Source: Larimichthys crocea
Taxonomy: Eukaryota; Chordata; Actinopteri; Sciaenidae
Assembly: GCF_000972845.2 (NCBI RefSeq)
Contig: NC_040011.1
Coordinates: 27,198,379-27,262,378, forward strand
Direction: 5' to 3'
DNA: 64,000 bases
Part shown: in pieces, positions 1-13,230 of the stretch
How the letters are laid out: the number at the start of each line of letters is the position of its first letter
Numbering within the stretch: the first letter of the stretch is position 1
Notes under the pieces: generated by a model
What the model was told of the DNA's origin: nothing
The model's database searches: none
What the model saw: only the letters and a program-made list of their open reading frames with translations
Program-made: the position numbers and the translations under genes

Positions 1-2040
1 GGACATGCTTAATCAACCCCGTTTGGCATCTCTTATCTTTTAAAATGGGACATTTGAATGACCTCCACATCTCCTCATCATTACAGCATACTTTCCAATC
101 ATACTTGTGTGTTTTTGATCCCTCTGCTAACAGATAGTTCCATTGTCAGAGGTGACTTTGTAGAAGTGGCAGAGAGTCAGAGGACACTCAAGATACTTCC
201 AAGCCTTTCAGCCAGAGTGTAATCCTCTTCCTTTATCTCTCCAGCTGATCTGTGCCAAAGCACTGTGTGAGAATGATTCAGTGAATGCCTGCTTTTCTGA
301 AGCGCCCTCACGTTTTCTCTCCTTCTCTTACTGTCGTTCTCGTGTTCTCTAATTCTCACTTGTGCGCCCATTGTTCTGTGATCTTGCAGAGTGACCTTTC
401 ACGGTTCACTTCCTCTCTGTTTTCGACAACAGTGATTACTGATATTGTGCTGCTCTCTTTTTGTAACAGATCGTTTCTCTCTCACACACACACAGACGCC
501 ACCTTGCACCACACACACACCAAACAGGCAACTTGGATTATGTCCATGAATCACAGCTGGACTGATGTGTGTGCATGTGTGTTTACTGTAGATATTTATG
601 TGTTGGGGGTTGGGGAGTGGGCTGCATCTGGGGCATCTGATTGGCCCACTGGCACGGGAACCAGGCAAGATGCTGATTGGATAGATGTATGGAGACTAGC
701 GTGCAGGTTTCTGTGTGCCATGTAGCTTTGCCTCCCAGAGCGCTGGCCAATAGCTCCACATATTGGATGCATTACAGATTAGAGCCAATGCAAGTGTGCG
801 TGTGTCTGTGTGTGGATTTGTGTGTCTACACAGCTCATCTGTGCAAGAGCACTTTTATCCTCTATGAACAAATCTGCGTCGTCTCTGTTCACCGAGGTGA
901 TCACGAAATGCATTTGCCTCTTCCAGACTAATCATCAATTATTAACGGCAGATTTGACTTGGCAGATCGATGTAGTAGCTATCCATTGTTAGCTCTCTCA
1001 AATATGTTTTCAACCAATCAAAAAAAATGTATTGAAAATTCCATTTGAAGAAAGACAATTACTATGTGACTTACCATAGAGTTTGTGAGCTTATCTTGCT
1101 GGAAGAGAGCCATACTAACATTAATGCTACAATTAGATGTGAAGAAAAGATGCACTGATGCATAGCCAGTTTGAAATCTGTGCAGGAACTGAATCTGGTA
1201 AAAGCTCACATTTCTTTAAGCTTGGATGTCCCAAAACTCAGAACGCAGTGATAAAAGCTAAGCCGTTTTTTATTTTTTTTTATTGTTGTTCTTATACTGT
1301 TGTTATTTTTGTCTGCAGCAGTACTTCTTTGAGTGAATTCTAAATCAAAGTGTAGGGATTCAGAGGTTCAATCCTTAAATTGTGCTGTGAAACATTAGGT
1401 GAAATCTGTATACACTTTTCAATCACAATCTGGTCCAGATGGTTGATTCCAAATCAAGACATCAAAATAAAAAAAGGTTTGGCTTCATCCTTGACTGTCA
1501 GGCACAAAAACTCTCGATGGGTACAAAAATAAAATAAAAAATGTGCCAATAGCTTTGAGAAGCTCATCAAACCTTAAATTGAATCCTGATTCCCCTCCAA
1601 ATTTTAAACATGGAGTTTCTTACAGAAACAAAAAAGATTGACAGTCAAGTGAAACAGCCAAACCACAGTTTAACAGTTTTTAGATTGAACTTTAGCTAAT
1701 CTCACAAGCAAAACCATGTTCTTTCGTTTAAATGCAATAAGGATTGAACTCTTTCTCTTATGTTTTTGCTCTCTCCAAGACCCTTTTAACCTGACATCAG
1801 ACGAGAGGAATGGAGGGAAATAAAAATAGAGGCCAAGAGCGGAAAAGGCGAGAGGGAAAAATAAGAATAGATCACGAAGAGGAGAGGAGAAGAAAGAAGA
1901 CCGTGAAGAGCACTGAAAACAGTAGCTTCTACTCCTCTCTCCGTGGCAGGATCTGGCCTATTAGGGCTCCTAACTCTGTCATTACACTTGTCAACACCAT
2001 CCACTGTAATTGATGCAAGTGCAGAGCTAAACCACCAAGG
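1..2040. other. Gene-free sequence
   Basis: Short CA-rich patches (481-530 and 560-620) and a GT-rich patch near 796-830. Several short open frames exist but none shows a recognisable domain or exon structure. Nothing else is supported. Confidence 0.7.
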
Positions 2041-2065
2041 CTTACCATACATACAGACACCCACA

Positions 2066-2067
<2 letters not shown>

Positions 2068-2094
<27 letters not shown>
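2068..2094. repeat. (AC)n microsatellite
   Basis: An uninterrupted AC run of about 13 units. Confidence 0.95.
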
Positions 2095-2096
<2 letters not shown>

Positions 2097-2102
2097 GCAT
2101 TT

Positions 2103-2126
2103 AAAATAAATAAATAAATAAATAAA
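2103..2126. repeat. (AAAT)n microsatellite
   Basis: Five to six AAAT units, eight bases after the AC run, making a compound simple repeat. Confidence 0.9.
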
Positions 2127-2262
2127 CAAAATGTGACCATGCATGCACACATACTGCCCATATGGACACGCAGAAGCAGAATAACAGACACACATACATA
2201 TTCACACACAAAAACAGCCGCACCATCAGCACGGCTGCACATGCCACAGGGAAAGGGACACG

Positions 2263-2280
2263 CACACACACACACACACA
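2263..2280. repeat. (CA)n microsatellite
   Basis: A short CA run of about nine units in a wider CA-rich stretch (about 2185-2290). Confidence 0.85.
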
Positions 2281-2592
2281 TACACACAGCAATGCTTATT
2301 GAAAACATGGCAGCACTGTCAACCCCAGACGGCTCCTCTCTGCCCACCTGTCAAAAAGAAAATCGAGAGGAAAATTCACCTGGCTAGTATCTCAATCTTC
2401 TTCAGCGCTCAGCTTAGCTTAGAGCAACCATCTGGCTCAGCAGCTCTGCTTCCCTCCCTCCCTCTGTACTAACTCTCACTTTCTCTTAGTCTTTTTAAAG
2501 CATGTCAGCAGTTACCCGGCACAGCGGTCTCAGTAAGGCTGCTAACGTGGCTAAGTGTCTCTGGGCCTCTTAGTTAGTGGGTGCTGTCTTTC

Positions 2593-2598
<6 letters not shown>

Positions 2599-2677
<79 letters not shown>
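2599..2677. repeat. Long (GT)n microsatellite
   Basis: About 39 uninterrupted GT units, the longest simple repeat in the window, followed by GCGCGC. Z-DNA-prone and probably length-polymorphic. Confidence 0.97.
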
Positions 2678-2682
<5 letters not shown>

Positions 2683-2699
2683 TTCACAGATGGCAACGG

Positions 2700-2900
2700 G
2701 AGGGGAGGGGGGGAGTTGGAGGGGGTGATGGAGAGAGCTGTCTGAGGCTCCAGCAGCTCTCGTGTCTCTCAGGCAAGGCGGTCTGTCTGCGGGCATCTGC
2801 CCCCCCCCTCGCCTCCCACCACCATCACCACCACCACCACCGTACTCCCACCCCACGCCTCCCCCCATTTTCCCGTCCATCGCCGACACGGCCACCTCAC
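2700..2900. repeat. G-rich then (ACC)n, C-rich low-complexity tract
   Basis: A G-rich stretch (2700-2730) is followed by a C8 run (about 2800) and an (ACC)n run at about 2817-2841. The reading frames here are Pro/His or Gly/Val runs and are not genes. Confidence 0.8.
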
Positions 2901-2990
2901 CATCCTCCAGCATGCTGTGGCTTGGCAATCGCCCACAGCAAAGAGCAGTCCCTGAAAGATGATTCCCCTTGACCTCAGATGTGTCATTTC

Positions 2991-5900
2991 ACCGCCAAGC
3001 TTCTTCGTTTGCCCCAGTGGATGATTATTTTGAAAAATGATAGGGGTGAATTATACATTATGGTTACATTGAGAGGAGAACAGGCTGTGACTGTGGCTAA
3101 AGGTTGTTCAGGGAGGCGTGTTTGTGTGGGCAAGTGCACGTCTGCATTCACATCTGCGCGTGTGTGTGTGTGTACATGGACACGTGCTGCGTTGAGTCCG
3201 CCTGGTTGCTGGAGTGTGCTCGTGCTTTGATTCAGAGCTGGTCTCTGGGCTTTTGCTGGGCTGCGAAACTTTGAAGATGATTAGATGAGTTGTGTTTGTA
3301 GTGTACCCTGTAAGATCGCTTCGTTCTTTCTGCTGTTGGCTTATTGATCACAGCGCAGTGAGTCGCAACACTATATTTAACGTATACTTAACGTCTCCTC
3401 GCTATAGGCAGATGGGTCAAGATTTTTCTTCTTACGTTTCTGTTTGAACTTGTAGTTTTAAGTATCTCTCACATTTTTCTATCCATTTGCTCTTCTGATT
3501 TGTCAGACACAAAGGAGCTGCTTGATGTGGGAGTTTCTATGGGAATCTAATGTATAATTTAGTTGGGGGGGGTCGTGTGTAGGTTGAATTCAAAAGTTAT
3601 ACCAGAGCAAACTTTACAGTTCTTTGAAGTTTTAAGCAAAGTTGACCCTTTTCTACAGGTGGCACAATCTTTCCAGTGTTTACTTACTTTGCTGCCAAAA
3701 ATATTGAGTCCAGAGAGTAACAGGATTCTGACAGGGTTTCCAAATACATTAAAATATTCTGTAAATGACAAATCAAACATGCACCCACATGGACAATAAT
3801 TTATGCAACCATTCTCTTGTAGTAACACAGTTGTGATTGGCTTCCACACTGCAGCAGCACAGCGTAGGGACTGACACTGTTGACACATCTGTTCTTGAGA
3901 AATTCATGGAGGTTTGGGCGCTGGAGGTGTTGGTATGCACTGATTAGCGCAAGGCTGTCTTTATCCAACCACCGGGTTTCCTACTGGGCTTCCATAAAGT
4001 GTTTACTAAGGGGTCTGTTGCCATAGTTTTCAGCCATGTTCCAATCAGTCTTTTTTTTTTTTCCTTTTGACCGCTCAGCTTTATTTATTCCTCAAAAAAG
4101 CCCATGCCTTCTGCATCAACCAACTGTTGTTCTCCTCAGACCAATTGTTCTAAATCATGTATATACTGAATTTCATGTATCTGCAGGGTAGTGGGCCTGG
4201 ATGATGATTTGAGCCTGATTGGATGAGCTTTGGAGAGAGCCTTTACAAGCTGACATCGTTGGCTCATGGGTGGTTTTTAAACACAGGCTCGAGAAGGCGA
4301 TCGCTATCATAATAACCTAATAACACAGCTCTGTGTGTGCTGGGGTTCTAGTTAGAAACACATGCTAGCCATACTTCTTGATCTCCCTTGAAAACATTTA
4401 CCAAAAAGAAAATGTTCAAGATAACTGAGATAGGAAGACCAATGTTGTCCTATCTCTGATCCCTGTATGTCCCTTCTCTTTCATGTTGACATCCTTTCAT
4501 TCCCATCCTTTCTCTGTCTCTGACTATGTCTAAGCTTTAATAATGAGGGGAAACACTTTCATAGATCTGACAAAGCTAAAGCAGCACAAACATGAAGCAG
4601 CTCCCGGAGGTCAGGTCACACCTGAGAAGTGGACTGATGCTCAGTGTGTCGGGGGTTTTGTCCTCGTGCAGACTGTGGGCTGCACCTTTAGTGTTTAATA
4701 GTCTTGTAAGCTGTTTATTTCAACCCTTTGCACCTCTCTTAACAGGAAGCCGTATCCCTCAATTGGATTACAGCTAATTAAATGTGACACACGTGTAGAG
4801 TCAACAGACGGAGGTGTCACACAACCCCAGTCCTTGCCTTTGTCATAATCTTCAGGGGTAAAGTTACAACTCTACTTTGAGTTGCTCTTTTAACTTGCAT
4901 TCCTCTTGAATTATATATATATATTTTTAAAGATTAACTCCATTTTTACTTGAAAATCTCTCTGCCAAGGATAGTGCATCTTCATCTCTCGCATTTTTCT
5001 CTTTCCGTGATGGTTTTCTGTAAAGATTGCAAAGATCACAATTTAGTCACGATCTACTTAAAGAACAAAATATAAATTGTTGGTAATGTGTTTTTTTTTT
5101 TCGGTCACAGAGAATTTAAGTTATGTTAGTTGTTTCCTGCTGTTTTTTTTTGCAAAGCTTATTGGCTTCCAATTTAGATCCATAGTTAATGCACAAATAT
5201 GAGAATGCTATAGATTTTCAGAATCTCATGCATTTCATAAAATTCTGGTATATTTGGTAAAAAGAAATGTCTTGTGGGTAACATCTGATTGATTATTGTC
5301 TGAGGTTCAGTGAGTTAGTGTTTATAGTACAGCCCTTCTTCTCTTTGACCTCCTCCTGACCTATATAGCTCCTTCCAAACCTTGGGTTTGTCAGTGACTA
5401 ACTGAATCCTGGTATTATTATTTTTTTAATCAACCTGCCCCCGCTTCCAAACCAGCCCTTCACTGGCCAGTTTGTCGGCTCTGTAGTGACACAAGGTGAC
5501 GTGTGACTGTTTGCAGAGTGTAAAGATAATCATTGGGCAATTAATGGGCACCAAAAGGGAATCATTAGCAACGTGTTAACTTGTGATAGCAGCTTGGTGT
5601 ATGCTGAGAGCTTGGAGGAGGAGAACTCAGGAGAAAAAAACAAACTTGGAATTTAAATTGGAGCATGCAAATGCAATGAATTGAGACATAAAGTTCATTG
5701 GTCTCTGAGGCTTGTTTGTTTGTATGACGATGGGTGTATTTATCTGCTGAATAAGAGCAGCTGTAGTGCCAGCTGTTGCACTGCTTTGACCCACTGTTGT
5801 TACATTTGGGTCATCAACATTTGCAAGGTCAAATGCATCAAGGATAAAACGTGTTACAGTGTTTTCCTGTGGAAGCCTCTTCTTTTTATCGACTTTTCTG

Positions 5901-6430
5901 CAACTCACCCAGTAACAACTGTCTTATTATTGCCATCAGTCAATCACTCAGCCAGCTAACTTGTGTGTTCAGTTTCAAAACCTACTTGGTAGGGTACTCT
6001 TGGAGCTAATCTTGGAAAGGGAGAAAATAAAATGAAAGGAAAGAGGTCTATCATTTATAGACCGCCTATCTGGTTTTCCTAGCAACAAGCAGCTCATAAT
6101 CTTTGCCCTGCATGTTGATAACATCGCTGTAGTTGTTGTCTCTAGTTTGAATGTTGTCAGAAAAATATAAATTTTGCCTGAATAGATGGAAGTGAGTGAC
6201 GATGGGATCCAGTGGAAAGCACTGAATGCAAGAACGTCAAAGATGCTGAAAGCTTAAAGAGTGCATCCTCCCCAAAACCCTTCCAATGGATTCAGAACTT
6301 GCCCAGAACCATATACACACACACGTGTTCATGTGGTTTCACAAGCAAACACACCAACACACACTCTAACAGACAAAGCCTTTGAAAGACTCAAGAGAAT
6401 TATATTCTTTAGTCTATAAATCTTTGTTTC
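2991..6430. other. Gene-free sequence
   Basis: AT-rich unique sequence with poly-T runs (about 4051, 5092). A small enhancer-like patch around 5520-5600 (GGCAATTAATGGGC) and an RFX half-site CCTAGCAAC at 6078-6086 are the only notable points. No coding signal. Confidence 0.65.
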
Positions 6431-6446
6431 CATTGTTGTTTCAGTA

Positions 6447-6448
<2 letters not shown>

Positions 6449-6482
<34 letters not shown>
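6449..6482. repeat. (GT)n microsatellite
   Basis: About 17 uninterrupted GT units. Confidence 0.95.
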
Positions 6483-6486
<4 letters not shown>

Positions 6487-6599
6487 TCCTCTATAATGAA
6501 AGGCATCTATTTTATGTTACTATCGCCCTACATATCAGAGCTGGAGACCCATCAAGGGAAAAGTTCTAATTGACAATGCTGCCATTCTCGCTGACACCT

Positions 6600-8880
6600 C
6601 CATTTCATCCAATATCTCTTGAACTTCCAGGATCTTCAACTCAAATGCATGCATTCAGCAGGGAATGCACAAAACACACTCAGGGATATGTGTATTTTTT
6701 TTGCTGCGAGGAATATCCTGAACACTGATCTAGACAGGAGTCATTTTGCTGCAAATAGGACATTTAAAAAGGGGGGGATGCAGGCAGGCAGGTTGCCACG
6801 AAGGGGAAATATACACAGATGGCCTGACAGACTGACAGACAGAGGATGAGAAAAAAGTAGACTAACGAAGAGACAGACACAAAGACACATGCGTACAGGA
6901 TGTACATGCATGCAAATGCCTGCACAAGAGTGTGAGCACATCTGTGTATCGAATAAATCCACATTGTTTCATTCACATGTGTACAGTTGAGGATGAGACC
7001 TGTATGTTGGATAACTATTAGCTTTTTTTATTAAATCTCTGCCAATGTGTATCATCCATTTCTGATATGATGCCCTGGTCATCATCTGTATAGGTTCATG
7101 TCCGGTGTAAGGATATGTTATTTTCTTTTATTGGCTTCTTGGAATTAATTTATTGAGGAATAATCTCAGAGTAAATCTGTCTTGAACTTTTCACCCCGGT
7201 CTCATAGAAATGTACATACTACTAATTTGAAACAGCAAAGACATTTTGAAAGAAACACACTGTTGCCTGAATATAACTTGTTTTCAGGAACATGTCAGGA
7301 ATGAGGTAATGTTTCTGCCAAGTCACAAAATGTCCATACTGTACAAAATTATTTCCTTTTTCCAATGATATCTGTCTGTGGAAAATAAAGCATGTTTAAC
7401 TTATTTTATGGTCATGTTGAGGCACTTGTTGGTTAATGAAAGGTCATGGCTGTGGTTAAATACTGAAGAAGTCAACACTGACTCGAAGCTTGAGATAGGA
7501 TTTGTTTATGTCACTTGTAAATGAAACTATAGTCTTTGCCTAAAACAAAGTGCTTTTGTTGTCTAGACTTACATGGTCGAGCTACACGGAGGACTGTGGT
7601 CTTCGGTCTTTTGTTGCTACATTTCCCTCAAAATCATATTTGCACCCCCAAAAACAATGTAATATATAAATTAAATTTTTTTAGGAGGAATTATCTCTAT
7701 CACAATAGCATTAAACCCACGAGATGTGGAGGAAGTTCTAGAAAATTTGTGCTTTGATATATTTTTGTTAAATTCTGAATTGATCGAGTCATCTTGCTTT
7801 GAAAGCTAAAATCATTCATTTGGATTCAGGATTAAATGGACCCTTGTTTTCCTGACTTGATCTAAATGCTGTCCATTGAAGTTGTGAAGATAACTCATGA
7901 TGGAGACATGATTAGATTTTATTTTGGCATGAATGTAAACATATTAAATATTGGCGCAAAACATCAACATTTTGTAGCTCAAATAGAAGTGCATTGGTGT
8001 TACACCTATGATAACTAACTACACATACAGGTTGGTGGCAGCAGGCGGGCCCCTGCTTGTGGCAGCTGATGTTGTGTCAGGGTTGGGGGGATGCTGGGCT
8101 GGATCCTGCTGGGTCTTTTGTCACCCCTGCTAATTGAGTGATCCTGGTGACCCTGTCGTCGTTGCCTGCTAACACGTCAGCAGGAGCTGGTGTCGCTGCC
8201 CGCTTTAAATCATAACTACATGTCCAGCTCCATGATGGGTGGTGGTTATGGGATGTAGTGATACATTGATGGAAGGACAGATGATAGACTAAGGCTGGAT
8301 GTACCATTGTCAGGAGGCAAGGTTAAGTACAGTTCAATGGCTCAGCATCAACGCTGTTAACGTTTCTGCTTTGTTTCCTTGCCAAGTTGACAGAGCCAGA
8401 ATTGATCAAAGCACAGTGCTGTAAGGCACATTGAATAAAAGCATCCAACTACTGGATTATGATTTTATGAAAATGTGGGTGGATGCATACAAGAAGTGTA
8501 GAGAGAAATAAATTCCTCGAGGAATTTTCCTTGCTGCAGGTATGCAGACGTAATGAAGAGGATGAAGGGATGGAGGAACTGTTAGACTGTTTCAAAATTA
8601 GTATGCTACAAACATATGAGAATAACACTTGACAGATGCTCATAGGGTGATATCATGCCCCATCTTATGATTTTTCATTAAGTATGCTATAACAGCTGCA
8701 CTTGTACATCTCACTCAGTGGCGACAGCCATAGCATGCCAAGTCTTCAAAAAAAAAAAAAAAGAAGAAGGAAAAAAAAATCACTCATATTTCAATGCATG
8801 CCTTCGGAATGTCTTTCAGTGAACATGTGACACTTTTCAGAGAAGTGTTTTTGTGTTAACAAAATGGAAATCTTAATTTT
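6600..8880. other. Gene-free sequence
   Basis: AT-rich. A CAGA/GACA-rich patch lies at 6815-6900. A ZIC-like CCTGCTGGG is at 8105-8113 in a more GC-rich stretch (8030-8215). No gene seen. Confidence 0.65.
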
Positions 8881-8906
8881 GCTAAGCTAATTATAGCTTG
8901 TAGCCC

Positions 8907-8919
8907 GTTGCTAAGCAAC
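8907..8919. promoter_or_regulatory. Palindromic RFX X-box GTTGCTAAGCAAC
   Basis: Two perfect inverted GTTGCT half-sites with one base between fit the RFX-factor X-box pattern. It lies in a unique, enhancer-like stretch (about 8880-9020) with no repeat signature. The match is exact; function is inferred. Confidence 0.45.
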
Positions 8920-9029
8920 CTAATGACAGGAGGCAGCGGGGAGTCAAGAATCTAACCTTTGGCTGGATAGAGCCAGAGGTGACATTTAGATTTCCTTCAT
9001 ATCTGCCTCTATTGATGCACTGCGTTCTG

Positions 9030-12000
9030 ACGATGGCTGTATAGCGCTTTACACTTCAAATGGTAAAAAGTGTGGCTTTAAAGTAACGGTGTTTTTTTAA
9101 ATATATATATATATATAATAAGAAAGAGAAAAACAGTTTAAACACCAATCAGAAAATTGAAAGCATTCAATCAGTGTCAAACAAATGACAGCCCTTATAT
9201 ATAGACATGTATGAGTCATTATGTGCTGAAATGTGCATTAAGTTATGTCACCAGTGGCTTTATATTTCTACTTACAAACCACTTGTTAGCTAGAAAATGT
9301 ATATTTCATGATTCTTCCCATAATGGAGAAGTAATGGGTTATGAGGCAAAAGGTCTTCTGTTGTTGCCTCATGCCTGGGTCTTACTAGTGGTTGATTAAT
9401 ACGATCTTTAGAAACGGCCTCTTTTGAAGGGCTTGAGCAATAATACGCAATAATGTAAAAACGCATCTCTGTTAAGACTTTATATATAGCTTAGTCGATA
9501 TAATGCAGCACATATACACTGTTTTCATCTCACATCCCCCCCAAAGACAATGTCTGTATGCTCTGAAAATTTCTTTGTGGGTGTCTGATTTTTCCTCCTA
9601 TCGAGGGGGAGTAGTGGGGGTCCATGGCTCAGCGCCAAAATAGTTTGGAAGTATCTGTGAAAAGACTCCTCTTAATCCGTTTTATTTGCTCTGCTACCTC
9701 CGAACCATTTGTCCACGCAGAGCTCCCAAACCCTCCACTCCACCCAGCCATCTCAGGGATTTAGTGTGGTAGAGCAGAGGTGCAAGAGCCCACAGACAGT
9801 TAAAAAAAAAAGCCATCTGGCCAGGGGGAGTGGGGGTGGCGGGTGGGGGCTAGTGAGGTTGGGGGTGTTGGGAGGTTTAGGGCGGAGGAGTCGTGCTGGG
9901 CAATCAAAATGACGGACAGCAGTGAGAAGTGTTTTGCGGGCTCCCATGTACATGCAAAGTAGCCCGACCTGTGAGCTTTCACAGCTCCCTCTGGTCTTCA
10001 GGTAAACACTGACCGGCCAAGGTATGCGTGTACTTTCCCCACCGCAGTGTGTGTGTGTGTGTGTTTTTGTTTGTGTATGGTAATAATGTATTTGTTGGCT
10101 TGCTTGTGAGAGGAAAGAGTGGACTTTCTTGTATTTACGTCCATGTCAGCAGATCATGTATTTGTGTGTTGTACAAGAAAGGCTGCCAAGTTTATTTCTG
10201 TAGTTTTTCTTCTTTTTTTTGCCAGTGATAGTGTTTGCTTGTGGAAGGTGTTTGACCAGAGAAGTCAGGGTTAGCAGGTGAGATAAACAGCATCCATATT
10301 TCATGAACCATCAAAAAAAAAACAAAAAAAAAAACAACCTCTCCTTGGATTCGACACAGACTCAGTTCTAAGGACACTGTGAAATGGGCGCACAATTGTT
10401 CCTCTTCGCTCTGAGCAAATATTATAATCCTATTCTCTTATGCTTTCCATCTTGCCCTTTCTCCCTAATGTTCACCCCAATGGCGGCCCCTTTCCCTGAG
10501 TGAAAACCCCTCCGAATGTGTGGAGGCTTCATTTTTCACTCTCCCTTTGGGGCTCTGTTGTCAGAGAGCAGCCCTTAGGAAGTCTTTATTTCTGCCAGGC
10601 AGGGCCTCTTGCGTTCCTCCACCCTCTCCCTCCGTTCTCATGGCTGTCCCCCCCACCTGCTGGGATCCTGATCCCAGCCGGGGCAGGGCTTCAGCGGGGG
10701 ACAATTACTGCTGCTCCCCAGCTTTGATCATCTGACCACATGGAAGCATAACAGCTGACCACATGTTTCAACAGACAAGAAGAAGAAGAAGTAAAGAGAG
10801 AAAAGAGGAAGAGTTAGAATAGGGTGAGAAGAAGAAAAGAAATCCCCTTTTCATTTAAGTTGAGCTCAAAGTCCCATTGCACTTTGGAAGCTTTACGGAG
10901 AGTTAGCCAGAATGGTCAAATCTGTGTTTCAAACAGTTTCCTTTGATGGTGATTATTTATTTGCATCAAGGCAACCATACTTATTACAGACTATGTCTGG
11001 CTACAGCCTCCAATAAAGTTCAGTTTCAATTTGCCACTCTCTCTTTTGCGAGTGCCGCAGAGAGAGAAAGAGAGAAGCAATTTGAGGCAGCCCTGTAAAA
11101 AGTGAGTGCTAAGTCTGCTGGTATTGTCGGCCAAATTGTCAGGAGGCCAACTGGGCTCTGCTGTCATGTTCTGAGCACTGTCTGGCTTTTTCGCAACCTA
11201 GGCCACATCCACACCGCAGACAATAAATAACACAAGGGGAAATGGCTACTAAGATAGTGACAGCAACAGTGGATAATAGGGTGAGAGAAACTTGCTGTTC
11301 AGTCAGCCAAAATTGATTCAGCTGCACAAAATGTAATCAAAGTATAAAACTGATGTGTGCAAATGGTACGTAAACAAATGAGGTGAGATGGATACAGATA
11401 AAGAATAGGAAGAAGAAGAAATCTAATATTTTATGTTGATAAAATTATGATTTTTTTTTTGTTCTTTGGATGTATGAGTTCCCTTTGTTGGGGGACATAT
11501 ACTCACAGGATCCAGGCCAAGGGGGTTAGAAGGAAACTGACAAGGCCGAGGGAGAGGGGAGGGAGTTTGCCATGCTCTGGTTGTCAGGGATGGCCTCTTG
11601 GAGTGTCCCAATTGTGGAGGAGATCACTTTACCACATTAAGGGTGCCTCAAAAGAACCTCTTCAACAGCACTTTGGCCCAGCCTGGAAGAACAGGGTTTG
11701 TTTTGACTGATCTGCCACCTTTTATTTTCACTGCTCTGCCGGCAGCTTGCTCCTGCCTTAGCTATACTGCCACTTTGGTTCTTTGAGAGACGTTCACGCA
11801 CAACATACAGTACACACACACACATGCACCGTCAGCGGGGATGCAAATTTGCTACATACACACATGCACATAGGCATATGCACTCCCACGTACACTTGTA
11901 TGCGCAAAGCCACACACACACACACAGACACCCCAAAGCATACTGAGGAGATTGGAAAGATTGGAATCAGCTTTGATGATAGCGCTGGTCAAATAAAGCA

Positions 12001-12500
12001 TATGAGTATTAGAAATGTACTGCAAGGGTGTGGAGACCCACTTGGTACCTTATCTAGGAAATGAACAAAAGAATCACAAGTTCAACAAACCGCAGGGCAA
12101 ATTTTGAGCTTCTTAAAGCTTTTCCCTGTGACACGTCTGATTAATACATCCGACCACTTACTATCACCTTTTGACAAAATCCCTTAGCACTAAAGACATA
12201 TGTCAGCAAAATGAAATGTTTGTGATAAATGTAAACAAATCTTTAGCACTTAAGTCTGTTAGTGAGCAGCTGTGGTAAATTGTAGATGTAAATGAATATC
12301 TGCATTTTTAATGAGGTGAAAATGGCTAGAGTTAATATTTTTTGACTCGTGATGTCAACTAGTTGAGATTTTCTTTTGATCACGAAGAAAAAAAATATCA
12401 GTATCATGAAAACTGTTCTGACAGAGGTTGAAATACACACACACACATGTGCAAATGCACACACACATGCACACCAAACCCACACATATTTCTCAGAAGC
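9030..12500. other. Gene-free sequence
   Basis: Contains an (AT)n-like run at about 9100-9117, a G-rich patch (9826-9890), a pyrimidine-rich stretch (10600-10680) with CCTGCTGGG at 10656-10664, AGA-rich sequence near 10780-10850 and CA-rich patches at 11810-11930 and 12436-12485. No coding signal. Confidence 0.65.
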
Positions 12501-12519
12501 GCCCTGTGTATGTCTAAAT

Positions 12520-13140
12520 GAGAGAATCGCTTAATTAAATGCTTGTCTATTAAATTGAACAGACAATTGGGATGAATAATTTCATTTACTGCTGTAATTA
12601 ATATAACATGTCAGAATAAATAAAAAAAATGGTTTGAATTCATTGTAATGTCTTCCTCATTAGCCATTTATTACACCAATTATTGATTTTTATGCATATC
12701 CACTTTTTATTTATGCGATTTTCTTTTTTATGATCTGTTATAATAACAGACGCACTTGAAAAATCAGGTGAACATTGTTGAAGTCAAAATGAATTAGTTT
12801 TACTTTCTTTCTAATCAAACAGGAAAAAGGGGAAGTAAACAAAAACTAAAGTTGGTTGTTCTCCAAAGGCGGGGAGGTCACTTAATGCTCTGACCCCGTC
12901 CATTTGTGTATCCTGCCTTACTTCATAATCATTTTTATCCGGCAGTTAAAAATAATTAACAAGTCATGCACTTTTGTCGTCCACCATTTTAGGTCCTTGC
13001 TCCAGCAATGAAAGGCCTTTCCATCAACATGGTCGCGTAATAGTGTCAGGATGCATTTTAAAGTGCTGTAATTCAGTGGTTTACACGGCCTCATAAAATG
13101 CCGACATGCCCCGATAATGAGAAGCATGAATGGAAACTTG
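12520..13140. promoter_or_regulatory. Candidate conserved enhancer block A
   Basis: Unique, high-complexity sequence without microsatellites. It is rich in homeodomain-type TAATTA/ATTTA cores (TGTAATTAATAT, AAAATAATTAAC) and then non-repetitive GC/AT-mixed sequence around 12860-13130. No open frame looks coding. Gene-free flanks of ZIC genes are known to carry conserved enhancers, so this is a good candidate, but conservation cannot be tested here. Confidence 0.35.
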
Positions 13141-13202
13141 GAGTTCCCTGTGGCCCCTGTGTATGTGTGTGTGTATTTGAGTGAGTGGGAAGATGTAGAT
13201 TG

Positions 13203-13230
13203 AAGAAAGAAAGAAAGAAAGAAAAAAAAA
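13203..13230. repeat. (AAAG)n plus poly-A simple repeat
   Basis: About five AAAG-type units running into an A9 tract. Confidence 0.9.

Noticed and set aside
285..725. 146-codon plus-strand open frame
   Set aside because: Composition is not protein-like, with His-Thr runs from CA-rich sequence and no splice or domain support.
2042..2347. Cys/Val-rich minus-strand frames near 2-2.3 kb
   Set aside because: Products of CA/GT repeats.
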